Origin: Ignavibacteriota bacterium
GTDB taxonomy: Bacteria > Bacteroidota > Ignavibacteria > UBA10030
DNA: 50,114 bases
Direction: 5' to 3'
Assembly (NCBI GenBank): GCA_022616555.1
Contig: JAKEEG010000002.1
Location: 1-50,114, forward strand
Shown piece by piece: positions 18,257 through 26,815 of the stretch. The position numbers were made by a program, and so were the translations under genes. The notes under the pieces were generated by a model. That model worked only from the letters and a program-made list of their open reading frames with translations. It made no database searches and had not been told where the DNA came from. Position 1 is the first letter of the stretch; every line of letters begins with the position of its first letter.

Positions 18257-19321
18257 ATGAAAAAGCTCGCTCGTCTCATACTCATTGTGACAGTCATATT
18301 CACTTTTTTTCTCTTCAGCGGCGCCGCAACAAACGATGACCCGTTGCGGCATCCTCAAGAAAAGCATCTCAGGAATATTCGGCAATTGACGTTCGGAGGT
18401 ACAAATGCGGAAGCATATTTTTCCTTTGATGAGAAGATGCTCATTTTCCAAACGACACGCGAGCCGTACGGCTGCGACCAGATTTTCACGATGAACATCG
18501 ACGGGTCTGACCAACGGCTGGTGAGCACCGGCAAGGGAATCACCACATGTGCGTATTTTTTCCCGGACGGGAAGAGCATTCTCTACGCGTCTTCACACGC
18601 AACACATCCTGACTGCTACCCGCGACCGGATAAATCCAAGGGGTATGTGTGGGGAGTCTGGAATGATTACGAAATCTGCACAGCCAATGCCGACGGTTCT
18701 GATCCCGAGGTTCTTGCTTCCAGTTCCGGTTATGATGCAGAAGCGACGATTTCTCCGGTAGGCGACCGTATTATTTTTACTTCCTCGCGAGATGGCGACC
18801 TTGAACTTTATACAATGAATCTTGACGGCTCCGACGTTAAGCGCATTACAAATAGCATAGGCTATGACGGCGGGGCGAACTTCTCGTGGGATGGGAAGCA
18901 AATCGTCTGGCGGGCATACTCCCCCACCACCGACTCCGCTATTGCGGAATATAAAGCTCTGTTAGGGGAGCAACTTGTCCGCCCAACACGAATGGAGCTC
19001 TTCGTCGCCAACGCAGACGGCTCGAACAAAAAGCAGTTGACAAACACAGGGAGCGCGAATTTTGCGCCTATTTTCCATCCCGATAACCACCGCATCATCT
19101 ACTCTTCCAATGTTACGGATCCCAAAGGCAGGACGTTCAATCTTTACATAGTGGATAAGGACGGGAGAAATAGAGAACAGATTACATTCGGCGGGAGCTT
19201 CAACTCGTTTCCGATGTTCACACGAGACGGGACACGGGTTGTCTTCGTCTCCGACCGCAATGCGAAGGGCAGGTACGAATTTAACGTGTTCATCGCCGAT
19301 TGGGTTGAAGACACTCCATAA
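18257..19321 (+). CDS. TolB-like beta-propeller (PD40/WD40-like) exported protein
   Basis: Exported repeat protein of unknown function. From the ATG at 18257 it has an N-terminal hydrophobic segment (about residues 4-24) acting as signal peptide or anchor. Repeated blades follow, each with a short motif such as IRQLTFGG, IYSSNVTD, VFVSDRN, and an N-x-D-G-S-D turn (IDGSDQRL, ADGSDPEV, LDGSDVKR, ADGSNKKQ). This matches the PD40 repeats of TolB and related propellers. Six or so blades are visible in 354 residues. There is no pal or tolA beside it, so I would not call it TolB itself. Other in-frame starts at 18218 and 18239 exist; 18257 gives the best signal peptide. Confidence 0.85.
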   Translation: MKKLARLILIVTVIFTFFLFSGAATNDDPLRHPQEKHLRNIRQLTFGGTNAEAYFSFDEKMLIFQTTREPYGCDQIFTMNIDGSDQRLVSTGKGITTCAYFFPDGKSILYASSHATHPDCYPRPDKSKGYVWGVWNDYEICTANADGSDPEVLASSSGYDAEATISPVGDRIIFTSSRDGDLELYTMNLDGSDVKRITNSIGYDGGANFSWDGKQIVWRAYSPTTDSAIAEYKALLGEQLVRPTRMELFVANADGSNKKQLTNTGSANFAPIFHPDNHRIIYSSNVTDPKGRTFNLYIVDKDGRNREQITFGGSFNSFPMFTRDGTRVVFVSDRNAKGRYEFNVFIADWVEDTP

Positions 19322-19330
19322 ACAGGGCAT

Positions 19331-20068
19331 ATGAGACTACAAAACAAACATATCGTCATCAGCGGGGCATCAAAAGGGCTTGGAAAAGCACTTGCACTGC
19401 GATTTGCAAGTGAAGGCGCGTCGGTGGCTCTTTGTTCACGAACTCAAGCGGAACTCGATAGCGTGAAGAAAGAAATTCTCGCGGCTTATCCTAACACTCG
19501 TGTTCACACGCATGTGTGCGATATTTCCAACCAGAAGCAGGTCGACGCGTTTGTGCAGTCGCTTCTGAATGAATTTGGCACTATCGACGTTTTGGTGAAT
19601 AACGCTGGAGCGTTGGGTCCGCGCGTGCCGATAGCGGAGTATCCAGCTACAGAGTGGGAGCGCGTTGTGCAGACGAATCTCAATGGCACGTACTACCTTA
19701 CGCATAAAATTGTACCGAGTATGATCTCTCAGAAATCCGGAGCGATCATCAATGTGACTTCGACAGTTGGAAAAACCGGCCGCGCCAAATGGGGTGCGTA
19801 CGCGGTCTCGAAATTCGCCATCGAAGGTATGACGCAAGTCTTATCCGAAGAGTTGAAAGCATTCAATATTTCTGTCAACTCTGTGAACCCTGGGCCACTG
19901 GCGACCGAAATGCGCCGTCAGGCATATCCGACGGAAGACCAATCGTACCTTCGCAAACCCGAGGAAGTCACCGATGTTTTCGTCTATCTCGCGTCAGCCG
20001 CAGGAGCCGGAATTTCCGGGCAGTGGTTCGACGCGGCAAATTACTATGCACCGAAGGAAATAAAATGA
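19331..20068 (+). CDS. Short-chain dehydrogenase/reductase
   Basis: Classical SDR of 245 residues: cofactor motif SGASKGLG (11-18), NNAGALG, a serine in INVTSTVG, and the YAVSK active-site pair. The C-terminal segment (GISGQWFDAANYY) is typical of family members annotated as 3-oxoacyl-ACP reductase-like or general oxidoreductases; the substrate is unknown. It starts 9 bases after the propeller gene and its TGA overlaps the ATG of the M28 peptidase (ATGA), so it is inside the operon. A paralogue lies at 11679-12374 on the other strand, but the two are not close copies. Confidence 0.87.
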   Translation: MRLQNKHIVISGASKGLGKALALRFASEGASVALCSRTQAELDSVKKEILAAYPNTRVHTHVCDISNQKQVDAFVQSLLNEFGTIDVLVNNAGALGPRVPIAEYPATEWERVVQTNLNGTYYLTHKIVPSMISQKSGAIINVTSTVGKTGRAKWGAYAVSKFAIEGMTQVLSEELKAFNISVNSVNPGPLATEMRRQAYPTEDQSYLRKPEEVTDVFVYLASAAGAGISGQWFDAANYYAPKEIK

Positions 20069-21858
20069 TGAAGCGATTTTTCTTCTCTCTGCTACTTTCT
20101 GTTTCCCTTGCAATTGCAGTTGCCTCAGCACAACCAAAGTCAAACCCTCAGGTCACTGCAAAAGAGCTCGCCGCTCACGTCAAATATCTCGCTTCTGATG
20201 AATTAGAGGGACGCAGATCAGGTACACGCGGGGCTGAGCGCGCAGCTCAATATGTCGCAGACTCGTTTAAGTCTTATGGCTTAAAGCCTGCCGGAGAAAA
20301 TGGCACGTATTTTCAGCCTTTCGACTTCATCGCTGGTGCTGAGCTTGGGAAACACAATAAACTCATGGTTCAAAACTCTGAGCTTAAACTCGAGCAGGAT
20401 TTTGCTCCGCTTGGACAGTCATCTTCGGCGACATACTCCGGCGAGGTTGTCTTCGTAGGTTACGGCATTTCCTCCCCTACCAATAAGTATGATGAATACG
20501 AAGGGATTAACGCGGCAGGGAAAGCCGTTCTCGTCTTGCGGGGCACACTAGACCAAAGCAATCCGCACAGCGAGCTTGCCGGGTTTACTTCGCTCGATTA
20601 CAAAATCAACAAAGCAAAAGAAAAAGGCGCAGCTGCGGTGTTGATTGTCAGCGGTCCAGTTGACGATGAGCCGGATAACTTTGTTGCGTTCCGCTATAAT
20701 CGACGCGGAATGAACAGCGGTATTCCTGTTGTGAACATCACCAAACGCTCGGCTGACATTCTCGTTTCCCCGACTGGCAAGGCTTTGCGCGAACTTCAAG
20801 TTGCAATTCAAAATGCAAAGGCTCCGCAATCGATTCTTCTTCCGAAAACATCCATCGACCTGACAACGGACATTAAGGAAATCAACGCAAAGGACCGAAA
20901 TGTTGTTGCGTTTCTTGAAGGCAATGATCCCCAACTCAAGAACGAGATTATTGTCGTCGGCGCGCATCTGGACCACCTCGGTTTTGGCGGGGAGGGTTCG
21001 CTCTCGCCTGATACGGTCGCTATCCATAACGGTGCGGATGATAATGCTTCGGGCACATCCGGACTTCTTGAGCTGGCTCAAGCGTTCGTTGCTCGGAAGA
21101 AAGAACTTAAGCGCACTATGCTCTTTCTGGCGTTTTCCGGTGAGGAGCTTGGCTTATTGGGATCAGCGCACTTTGTGAAAAACCCCACCATACCCCTTGA
21201 ACGTGTTGTCGCTATGCTCAATATGGATATGATTGGCAGGTTAAACGACGGCGCACTGACTATTTTCGGCACCGGCACTTCACCCGGATTTGAAGCGCTT
21301 ATCAACAAATATAATGCAGACTCGACATTCGCACTCAAACTAAACAAAGACGGTTTTGGGCCAAGCGACCATTCGTCGTTTTACGGAAAGAAAATCCCGG
21401 TCTTCCACTTCTTTACAGGAACACATGCGGACTACCACAAACCGTCAGACGATTCCGAGCGCATTAATGCAGAAGGAATGGAACAAGTTGTTCGATTCAT
21501 CGAAAAGATTGCGCTCGACTTAAACACCACTGTTCAGCGCCCGGTCTACGCGCAAGTTGAAGCGCCTCGCCCAACCGGTCAAATGCGCGGTTTTAACGTG
21601 TATGTCGGCACCGTGCCGGATTATTCCGACCAGTCCGAGGGCATGAAAATCTCCAGTGTTCGGGAAGGAAGCCCGGCGGCGAAGGGCGGCATCCTCGGCG
21701 GAGATGTGATGATTAAATTCGGAAAAGTAGATATTAAAAATGTATACGACTATACGTATGCTCTCGGTGAGTACAAACCGGGCGAAGAGATTGACGTGGT
21801 TGTCAAGCGCGGGAGCGAAACGAAAACGTTGAAGATTAAGCTTGAGCGAAGGAATTAA
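20065..21858 (+). CDS. M28 family zinc aminopeptidase with PA insert and C-terminal PDZ domain
   Basis: Exported di-zinc peptidase, probably an aminopeptidase of the M28 family. The 597-residue protein has a signal peptide (about 1-22, ending ASA) and a lid/PA-like insert at about 100-250 (GYGISSP and the AAGKAVLVL region). The zinc ligands lie in GAHLDHLG, NGADDNASG, SGEELGLLGS, NMDMIGRL and HTHADYHKPSDD-like segments. The last 90 residues are a PDZ domain (VREGSPAAKGGILGGDVMIKFG). The ATG at 20065 overlaps the SDR stop; the frame is open further upstream but only through the SDR gene. It is the last gene of the operon and is followed by a strong terminator. Confidence 0.93.
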   Translation: MMKRFFFSLLLSVSLAIAVASAQPKSNPQVTAKELAAHVKYLASDELEGRRSGTRGAERAAQYVADSFKSYGLKPAGENGTYFQPFDFIAGAELGKHNKLMVQNSELKLEQDFAPLGQSSSATYSGEVVFVGYGISSPTNKYDEYEGINAAGKAVLVLRGTLDQSNPHSELAGFTSLDYKINKAKEKGAAAVLIVSGPVDDEPDNFVAFRYNRRGMNSGIPVVNITKRSADILVSPTGKALRELQVAIQNAKAPQSILLPKTSIDLTTDIKEINAKDRNVVAFLEGNDPQLKNEIIVVGAHLDHLGFGGEGSLSPDTVAIHNGADDNASGTSGLLELAQAFVARKKELKRTMLFLAFSGEELGLLGSAHFVKNPTIPLERVVAMLNMDMIGRLNDGALTIFGTGTSPGFEALINKYNADSTFALKLNKDGFGPSDHSSFYGKKIPVFHFFTGTHADYHKPSDDSERINAEGMEQVVRFIEKIALDLNTTVQRPVYAQVEAPRPTGQMRGFNVYVGTVPDYSDQSEGMKISSVREGSPAAKGGILGGDVMIKFGKVDIKNVYDYTYALGEYKPGEEIDVVVKRGSETKTLKIKLERRN

Positions 21859-21881
21859 CGTTCTCATTCGAAGCATAAGAA

Positions 21882-21915
21882 CGAAAAAGCCCAACGCAAT
21901 GGTTGGGCTTTTTCG
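21882..21915. terminator. Bidirectional intrinsic terminator between convergent genes
   Basis: CGAAAAAGCCCAAC (21882-21895) pairs perfectly with GTTGGGCTTTTTCG (21902-21915): 14 base pairs, 6-base loop. The A-run on one side and T-run on the other make it work on both strands. It ends the plus-strand operon at 21858 and the minus-strand genes that stop at 21934. Confidence 0.92.
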
Positions 21916-21933
21916 TTTAAACGGGCAATAACA

Positions 21934-22233
21934 TCATCCCACTTCGGCAAGAGTCACGTACCTGGATTTCCCTTCTTGCAGTAACCCCTCAAGCCTGTTC
22001 ACAAGCTCTTCCCCCCGCTCGTCCTGGTCGTCTTCCAGCGCGTCAAACTCTTCCATCGATTGGCAGACAAATTGTTCAACGTACGAAAATTTCTTTCCGC
22101 GCTGCTCGTACACTGAATAGTCTTTCTTCTTCTCACTGACAAAATGCGCTTTCATTTCTTCAACGAGCTTCAAATACTCGTCGTGCTTTTCGGGTCGGAT
22201 ATCGTACGAGATCTGCAAGATAACTTTCGGCAT
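21934..22233 (-). CDS. Small conserved-looking protein, ferredoxin-like dimer fold suspected
   Basis: I do not recognise it with certainty. The 99-residue protein begins KVILQISYDIRPEKHDEYLKLVEEMK, a beta-alpha pattern like antibiotic-biosynthesis-monooxygenase or NIPSNAP-type dimeric alpha+beta barrels. It continues with YVEQFVCQSMEEFDALEDDQD and a charged helix. No catalytic residues can be assigned. It is predicted to be cytoplasmic. It lies 29 bases after the mini-metallopeptidase gene on the same strand, and both end toward the terminator at 21882-21915. Confidence 0.7.
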   Translation of the reverse strand: MPKVILQISYDIRPEKHDEYLKLVEEMKAHFVSEKKKDYSVYEQRGKKFSYVEQFVCQSMEEFDALEDDQDERGEELVNRLEGLLQEGKSRYVTLAEVG

Positions 22234-22262
22234 AAAATCCTTTCTGAGTGAATAGGCAAAAT

Positions 22263-22640
22263 TTACAGGAACCTCTTCATCGCACGACGCACTTCCTTCT
22301 CGTTCATCCCGAAGTAATGCCCCAGCTCGTGGAATAAAACTTCGACAATGCGCCGCTCGATTTCTTCTTCGTTCTTACAGACAGCTTCAATGTTCTTCTG
22401 AAACAGTGTAATCGTATCGGGTACGACCGGCACGGCGCCGTACCACGACCCGCGGTGCGGAAGCGGGACACCTTGGTACAATCCTAGCAGCGAATCCCTA
22501 CCGCCTCGAACATTCTTCAGAACCTCTTCCGACGGGTAATCTTCAATGACAATATTGACATTCTCTACCCGTTCGGTAAACATCGGAGGCAGACTATCGA
22601 ATGCAGCTTGCGCAATTTCTTCAAATCGCTCGCGCGTCAT
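22263..22640 (-). CDS. Minimal metallopeptidase-like (zincin, DUF1025-type) protein
   Basis: The 125-residue protein is of the single-domain zincin-like family (Pfam Zincin_1 as I remember it). The zinc motif is in LFHELGHYFGMNE (H-E-x-x-H followed by a glutamate) near residues 104-116. The family's GLYQGVP-L and DTITLFQKNIE segments are also present. Activity in the family is largely unproven; it is cytoplasmic and has no signal peptide. It is adjacent to a YIP1-like membrane protein (11-base gap) and the 99-residue protein downstream. Confidence 0.85.
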   Translation of the reverse strand: MTRERFEEIAQAAFDSLPPMFTERVENVNIVIEDYPSEEVLKNVRGGRDSLLGLYQGVPLPHRGSWYGAVPVVPDTITLFQKNIEAVCKNEEEIERRIVEVLFHELGHYFGMNEKEVRRAMKRFL

Positions 22641-22651
22641 TTCGCGGGCGC

Positions 22652-23359
22652 CTACAAATAGCGCGGCACATTTTGGGTTGCCAGCTCAATTGCTCCCCAG
22701 ACCAGAGCAAGGAACAAGAGCACAACGAGCAAAGCTTTCCACCACCTCAGGCTGTGAACGACCGCAGTTCCAACAACCAGCAAGACAATCGCCCAAACGG
22801 TAACGAGTGAATCAAACCCGATGAGCAGCGTATATGACAACGGCTTTAAGACGTACGGATGAGGGTTCAATGTGAACATGTATATCCCGAACGTCATCAG
22901 CTCAATCGGCAATACGAGAAAAATTGAAATCAATATCGGTGTGAGCGAGTATGCGAACGCCCCTACGGATGTTCGGAACGATGCTTTGCCGCCTACGATC
23001 TTTGCGAGCACATGATACGCGATTCCAAGGAACACACTCACCAACACGCCGACGCCGGGGCCTGAGACAATAGCAAACACAATCAAGTCAAGCAGTGTCG
23101 AAAATCGGTCGCCGAGTTCAAATTGCCACAGGGCGGTGAAAGAAAGGCCAATGCCAAACAGCCCGAACAGGAGCAAGACAAAGTTCTTGTGTTCTGCAAT
23201 CGCAATCTTCCGGAAGGCCGCCCGCGGCGACTCGATTACCCCCCACGTTGTTTCAAATAGATCGAGGTTGGGAATCCGGTTTTGCAGAAAGCCCTTGCAA
23301 TTCTTACACGTAACGGCAAAATCGTCGTTTTCGAACTGGCAAACAGAGCAAATTGTCAT
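22652..23359 (-). CDS. YIP1 family membrane protein with N-terminal zinc ribbon
   Basis: Integral membrane protein of unknown role. The first 25 residues hold a zinc-ribbon-like pair (ICSVCQFENDDF and CKNCKG), and the rest has five to six membrane helices from about residue 55 to 220. The general hydrophobic pattern and the WGVIESPRAAF entry into the first helix fit the bacterial YIP1/DUF1282-type family. At 235 residues it is full length. It is transcribed with the mini-metallopeptidase gene downstream. Confidence 0.8.
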   Translation of the reverse strand: MTICSVCQFENDDFAVTCKNCKGFLQNRIPNLDLFETTWGVIESPRAAFRKIAIAEHKNFVLLLFGLFGIGLSFTALWQFELGDRFSTLLDLIVFAIVSGPGVGVLVSVFLGIAYHVLAKIVGGKASFRTSVGAFAYSLTPILISIFLVLPIELMTFGIYMFTLNPHPYVLKPLSYTLLIGFDSLVTVWAIVLLVVGTAVVHSLRWWKALLVVLLFLALVWGAIELATQNVPRYL

Positions 23360-23444
23360 AGGGCTCCCGAAGCGTCAGTCGGTGAAAATTTACGAAGATA
23401 CGCCTTCGGAAGCAACGATTTTCTCGTATGGCAACGTTTTTATT

Positions 23445-24821
23445 TTACGAGAGAGGCTTAAACTTGGCGGTGAAGTGGCGTAAGACGGGAGCTTCTTCAA
23501 TAATTTCGTAGTCCTTAAGACGGTCACGATGTGCGTACACATCTTTGACAACTTCCACGACATAGTCGATATGGCTTTGGGTGTAGACCCTGCGCGGGAT
23601 AGCCAAACGCACCAACTCCATCGGCGGTGCGATAAATTCTTTCGTCTTTGGGTCTTTTCGTCCGAACATCACACTGCCGATTTCCACTCCCCTAATGCCT
23701 CCAACACGGTACAGCTCACACACAATCGACTGGCCGGGATATCGCTGCGGCGGGATGTGTTTCGCGAAATTCTTCGCATCTAAATAAATAGCGTGGCCGC
23801 CGGGCGGTCGGACGATCGGCACACCGGCAGCGGTAAGCTTCTCTCCCAGATACTCAACGGAACGAATACGGTACGTTAAATAATGCTCATCGAGAACTTC
23901 CTCAAGGCCCTGTGCTATCGCTTCCAGGTCTCGCCCTGCAAGTCCGCCGTATGTTGGAAACCCCTCTGTGACGATGAGAATATTGCGAGAGAGGGTAGCC
24001 AGCCGGTCATTGTTCATGGCCAAGAAGCCGCCCATATTCACTAGGGCGTCTTTTTTGGCGCTCATGGTACAGCCGTCTGCGTACGAAAACATCTCCTGAA
24101 CAATTTCCAAAATTGATTTCTTCGCAAATCCCTTCTCCCGCTTTTTGATGAAGAACGCGTTCTCTGCAAAGCGGCATGCGTCCAAAAAAAGCGGTATGTT
24201 GTATTTCTTCAACAGTTTCTTAGTGTCGCGGATATTCGCCATGGAGACGGGCTGGCCACCGCCTGAATTGTTCGTGATAGTCAGCATGCAGAGCGGGATT
24301 TTTTCGGGACCGGTTGTTTCGATGAATGCTTTCAGCGCGTTCAAATCCATGTTGCCTTTGAAATCAGCAATCACTTCCGGTTTCTTCCCTTCGGGCGTCG
24401 GAAAATCCATTGCCTCCGCCCCGGAATATTCCACGTTGGCGCGAGTCGTATCGAAATGCGAGTTATTGGGTATGGATTTACCTTTGCCGCCGACGATGGA
24501 GAAAAGAATTTTTTCCGCTGCACGTCCTTGGTGAGTTGGGATGATATGCTTGAAGCCTGTCAGCTTCCGTACCACTCGTTCGAATCGAAAGAAGCTTCGC
24601 GAGCCCGCGTACGATTCATCGCCATCCATGACCCCCGCCCATTGCTTAGCGCTCATTGCAGATGTGCCGCTGTCAGTGAGCAAATCAATCAAAACGTCCT
24701 CAGCCGAAAAGAGAAACGGATTGTACCAAGCTCGCTTCAATATCGTTTCGCGTTCTTGCACAGTCGTAAACTTAATGGGCTCAACAGATTTTATTTTGAA
24801 CGGCTCAATAATAGTGTGCAT
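23445..24821 (-). CDS. tnaA: Tryptophanase (PLP beta-lyase)
   Basis: PLP enzyme that splits L-tryptophan to indole, pyruvate and ammonia. At 458 residues it belongs to the tryptophanase / tyrosine phenol-lyase family: IDLLTDSGTSAMSAKQWAG near the N-terminus, PTHQGRAAE, and the PLP lysine in MSAKKDALVNMGG (second of the pair, about residue 257). Two positions point to tryptophanase over tyrosine phenol-lyase. One is Asp124 in SHFDTT, where phenol-lyases have Thr. The other is EIGS at about 380-383, where phenol-lyases have ERG with the phenol-binding arginine. No tnaC leader or permease gene is beside it. A Bcp-type peroxiredoxin follows upstream with a 12-base gap. Confidence 0.88.
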   Translation of the reverse strand: MHTIIEPFKIKSVEPIKFTTVQERETILKRAWYNPFLFSAEDVLIDLLTDSGTSAMSAKQWAGVMDGDESYAGSRSFFRFERVVRKLTGFKHIIPTHQGRAAEKILFSIVGGKGKSIPNNSHFDTTRANVEYSGAEAMDFPTPEGKKPEVIADFKGNMDLNALKAFIETTGPEKIPLCMLTITNNSGGGQPVSMANIRDTKKLLKKYNIPLFLDACRFAENAFFIKKREKGFAKKSILEIVQEMFSYADGCTMSAKKDALVNMGGFLAMNNDRLATLSRNILIVTEGFPTYGGLAGRDLEAIAQGLEEVLDEHYLTYRIRSVEYLGEKLTAAGVPIVRPPGGHAIYLDAKNFAKHIPPQRYPGQSIVCELYRVGGIRGVEIGSVMFGRKDPKTKEFIAPPMELVRLAIPRRVYTQSHIDYVVEVVKDVYAHRDRLKDYEIIEEAPVLRHFTAKFKPLS

Positions 24822-24833
24822 GCAGGAAAGTCC

Positions 24834-25292
24834 TTAAGAGTTCACATTCATTTCTTGTAATAAGCGAAGGACATCACCGAGGTGACGGCCGATGAGAATT
24901 TCATGAACGAATTTTCCACGTGCGATACCCTGCTTGTCGATGACAAACGTGGCGCGCCGGATGCGAAACCCAAAAGACAAAACACCGTATGCCCTACAGA
25001 CATCCAACGACGCGTCGCTCGCAAGCGGGAAATTTAGCCTGTGCACACGAGCGAATTTTTTGTGCGACTCAATGTCATCGCCGCTAATACCGAGCACTTG
25101 TGCGCCAAACTGCTGAATGTCGTTGTACCCATTGCGGAACGAGCAGGCTTCTTTCGTGCAATTTGTGGTGAAATCCTTTGGATAAAAATACACTACGGCT
25201 GGAGTTTTTCCGCGGTAATCAGAAAGGCGAAACGTACCTCCTGTGTGTATTGGCAGCTCAAAATCAGGTGCTTCTTGACCAACGGAAATCAT
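24834..25292 (-). CDS. bcp: Thioredoxin-dependent thiol peroxidase of the Bcp/PrxQ type
   Basis: Cytoplasmic peroxiredoxin that reduces hydroperoxides with thioredoxin. The 152-residue protein has the usual start (VGQEAPDFELP) and the active site FTTNCTKEACSFRN. In it the peroxidatic cysteine is followed five residues later by the resolving cysteine, the atypical two-cysteine arrangement of Bcp. There is no signal peptide, unlike the exported relative at 15331. It sits between tnaA and apt on the same strand with short gaps (12 and 24 bases). Confidence 0.92.
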   Translation of the reverse strand: MISVGQEAPDFELPIHTGGTFRLSDYRGKTPAVVYFYPKDFTTNCTKEACSFRNGYNDIQQFGAQVLGISGDDIESHKKFARVHRLNFPLASDASLDVCRAYGVLSFGFRIRRATFVIDKQGIARGKFVHEILIGRHLGDVLRLLQEMNVNS

Positions 25293-25316
25293 GTCGTATG
25301 AAGATGAAAGGTCGAC

Positions 25317-25841
25317 TTATTCCGAATCGTATTGGATGATAGAAAAAACGTCGTAGCGATGCAGCTTGTCTCTGCCTTTTAGAAACGTTAACTCGACGAG
25401 AAAAGCGAGGCTTACAATCTCCCCTCCCAACCGCTCTACCAACTTGCAGCCCGCTTGAATCGTACCACCGGTTGCGAGCAAATCATCGTGAATCAACACA
25501 CGCTCGCCTTTGTGAATAGCGTCGGTATGGATTTCGATGCTATCAGTGCCATATTCGAGGACGTATTCTTCTTTAATTCGTTCCGCCGGCAGTTTTCCTT
25601 TTTTTCGTATCGGCACAAATCCAACCCCAAGCTTTGACGCCAACGCAGCGCCGAAAATAAAGCCGCGCGATTCCACTCCTGCTATCTTGGTGATTTTCTC
25701 GTCTTTGTAGCGTTCATAGAAAATATTTAACGCTTTTCTGAATGCTTCGGGATTCTGCAATAAAGTCGTAATATCCTTAAAGACAATGCCCTTTTTAGGA
25801 AAATCAGGAACGTCGCGGATTGCCTTAGCAAGTTCGTGCAT
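25317..25841 (-). CDS. apt: Adenine phosphoribosyltransferase
   Basis: Purine salvage: adenine plus PRPP to AMP. The 174-residue protein has the Apt opening (IRDVPDFPKKGIVFKDITTLL), an ESRGFIFG segment that binds base and PRPP, and the PRPP loop VLIHDDLLATGGTI. The length is the family norm. It is in a run with crotonase upstream (14-base gap) and bcp downstream. With purL on the same strand and the nucleoside salvage operon at 40318-43556, the cell has both new synthesis and salvage of purines. Confidence 0.95.
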   Translation of the reverse strand: MHELAKAIRDVPDFPKKGIVFKDITTLLQNPEAFRKALNIFYERYKDEKITKIAGVESRGFIFGAALASKLGVGFVPIRKKGKLPAERIKEEYVLEYGTDSIEIHTDAIHKGERVLIHDDLLATGGTIQAGCKLVERLGGEIVSLAFLVELTFLKGRDKLHRYDVFSIIQYDSE

Positions 25842-25855
25842 TCAGTACCCTTTCA

Positions 25856-26638
25856 CTACCATTTGATTGGTTCTTTTTTGAGGAATGCTTCTACGCCTTT
25901 CTTGCAATCATCTGTCATGCGGGTCAGTGCGTTCAAGTTGGCGGCGTAGTCAAGAGCGTCTGCGGTGGACATGCCGTGTATGCGGGCGAGCAATTCTTTA
26001 ATCAGTCCCATCGAAGCTCCGCTGCAATTTTTTATCAACTCCTCTGCCAATTTATAACCCGCTTCCTCTAACTCTGTCTCGGCGACCACTTGATTAGCCA
26101 ACCCGATCTGGTGCGCCTGCTCGGCATTAATTGTATGACCGCGGAGAGTCAGCTCGCGAGCACGCGCTTCGCCAATGCGTCGCACCAAAAATACCATGAC
26201 GATGGCCGGAATGAAACCGATTTTCACTTCGGTGTAGCCGAACTTCGCCGTCTCGCGCGAGGCTAGGACGAGATCGCACACCGTTGCAAGTCCGCAACCA
26301 CCGGCAAGCGCAGCGCCATGCACAAGGGCGATGACCGGCTTACGCAGAGTGTAAATTTGTTGAAATAATTTCATCAAATTATTTGAATCTTGTTGATTCT
26401 GCTGGAAGTCGTATTGCGAAATTTGCTGCAGGTAGGCAAGGTCGGCGCCGGAACAAAATGACTCTCCCTCTGCCTTCAAGAGTACAATTTTCGTGTTGGA
26501 ATCCTTTTGCGCGCTGAGAAACGCAGACGAAAGCTCATTGATCATCCGGTCGTCAAGAGCGTTGTGCTTCTCAGGCCTACTGACCGTAATGGAACAAATG
26601 CGCTTTTCGACCTGATATTTGATGCGGGTATAGTCCAT
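25856..26638 (-). CDS. Enoyl-CoA hydratase/isomerase family protein
   Basis: Crotonase-fold enzyme acting on acyl-CoA; the substrate is uncertain (enoyl-CoA or methylglutaconyl-CoA are possible). The 260-residue protein has the oxyanion-hole segments ESFCSGADL and HGAALAGGCGLA. In the usual first catalytic glutamate position (rat hydratase Glu144) it has glycine (GGCGLATVCD). The second glutamate is kept in YTEVKIGFIPAIV. Some family members with this pattern are annotated as methylglutaconyl-CoA hydratase. A single glutamate would also suit isomerase-like chemistry. The gene is the first of the run 25856-21934 going leftward, preceded by the glnA terminator. Confidence 0.85.
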   Translation of the reverse strand: MDYTRIKYQVEKRICSITVSRPEKHNALDDRMINELSSAFLSAQKDSNTKIVLLKAEGESFCSGADLAYLQQISQYDFQQNQQDSNNLMKLFQQIYTLRKPVIALVHGAALAGGCGLATVCDLVLASRETAKFGYTEVKIGFIPAIVMVFLVRRIGEARARELTLRGHTINAEQAHQIGLANQVVAETELEEAGYKLAEELIKNCSGASMGLIKELLARIHGMSTADALDYAANLNALTRMTDDCKKGVEAFLKKEPIKW

Positions 26639-26733
26639 ACTGTGTGTTTTTCAGCACCGAGAAAGTAGCAAGAAGGGTTATCAAATGCAATAAGAGTAGG
26701 GTCGCATTATTATACGCCCCTACGAAAAATAAA

Positions 26734-26759
26734 AACCCGCTCCGTACACGAAGCGGGTT
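26734..26759 (-). terminator. Intrinsic terminator after glnA
   Basis: AACCCGCT (26734-26741) and AGCGGGTT (26752-26759) form an 8-base-pair stem with a 10-base loop. On the minus strand it is followed by TTTATTTTT. It ends the lrp-glnA transcript that stops at 26816. Confidence 0.88.
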
Positions 26760-26815
26760 CTCTCCTTCTTCTTTACACCTATCGAAATAAAATCCTTCCG
26801 ATAGGGAGCAAAATC

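Noticed and set aside
18257-19321. TolB of the Tol-Pal system
   Set aside because: The propeller repeats fit, but pal, tolA and the usual neighbours are absent and the N-terminal TolB domain is not seen.
19789-20064. Extended N-terminus of the M28 peptidase frame
   Set aside because: The extra 92 codons lie inside the SDR gene; the signal peptide starts exactly at the ATG at 20065, overlapping the SDR stop.
23445-24821. Tyrosine phenol-lyase as the identity of the PLP enzyme
   Set aside because: Asp124 and EIGS at 380-383 match tryptophanase rather than the Thr and Arg of phenol-lyases.
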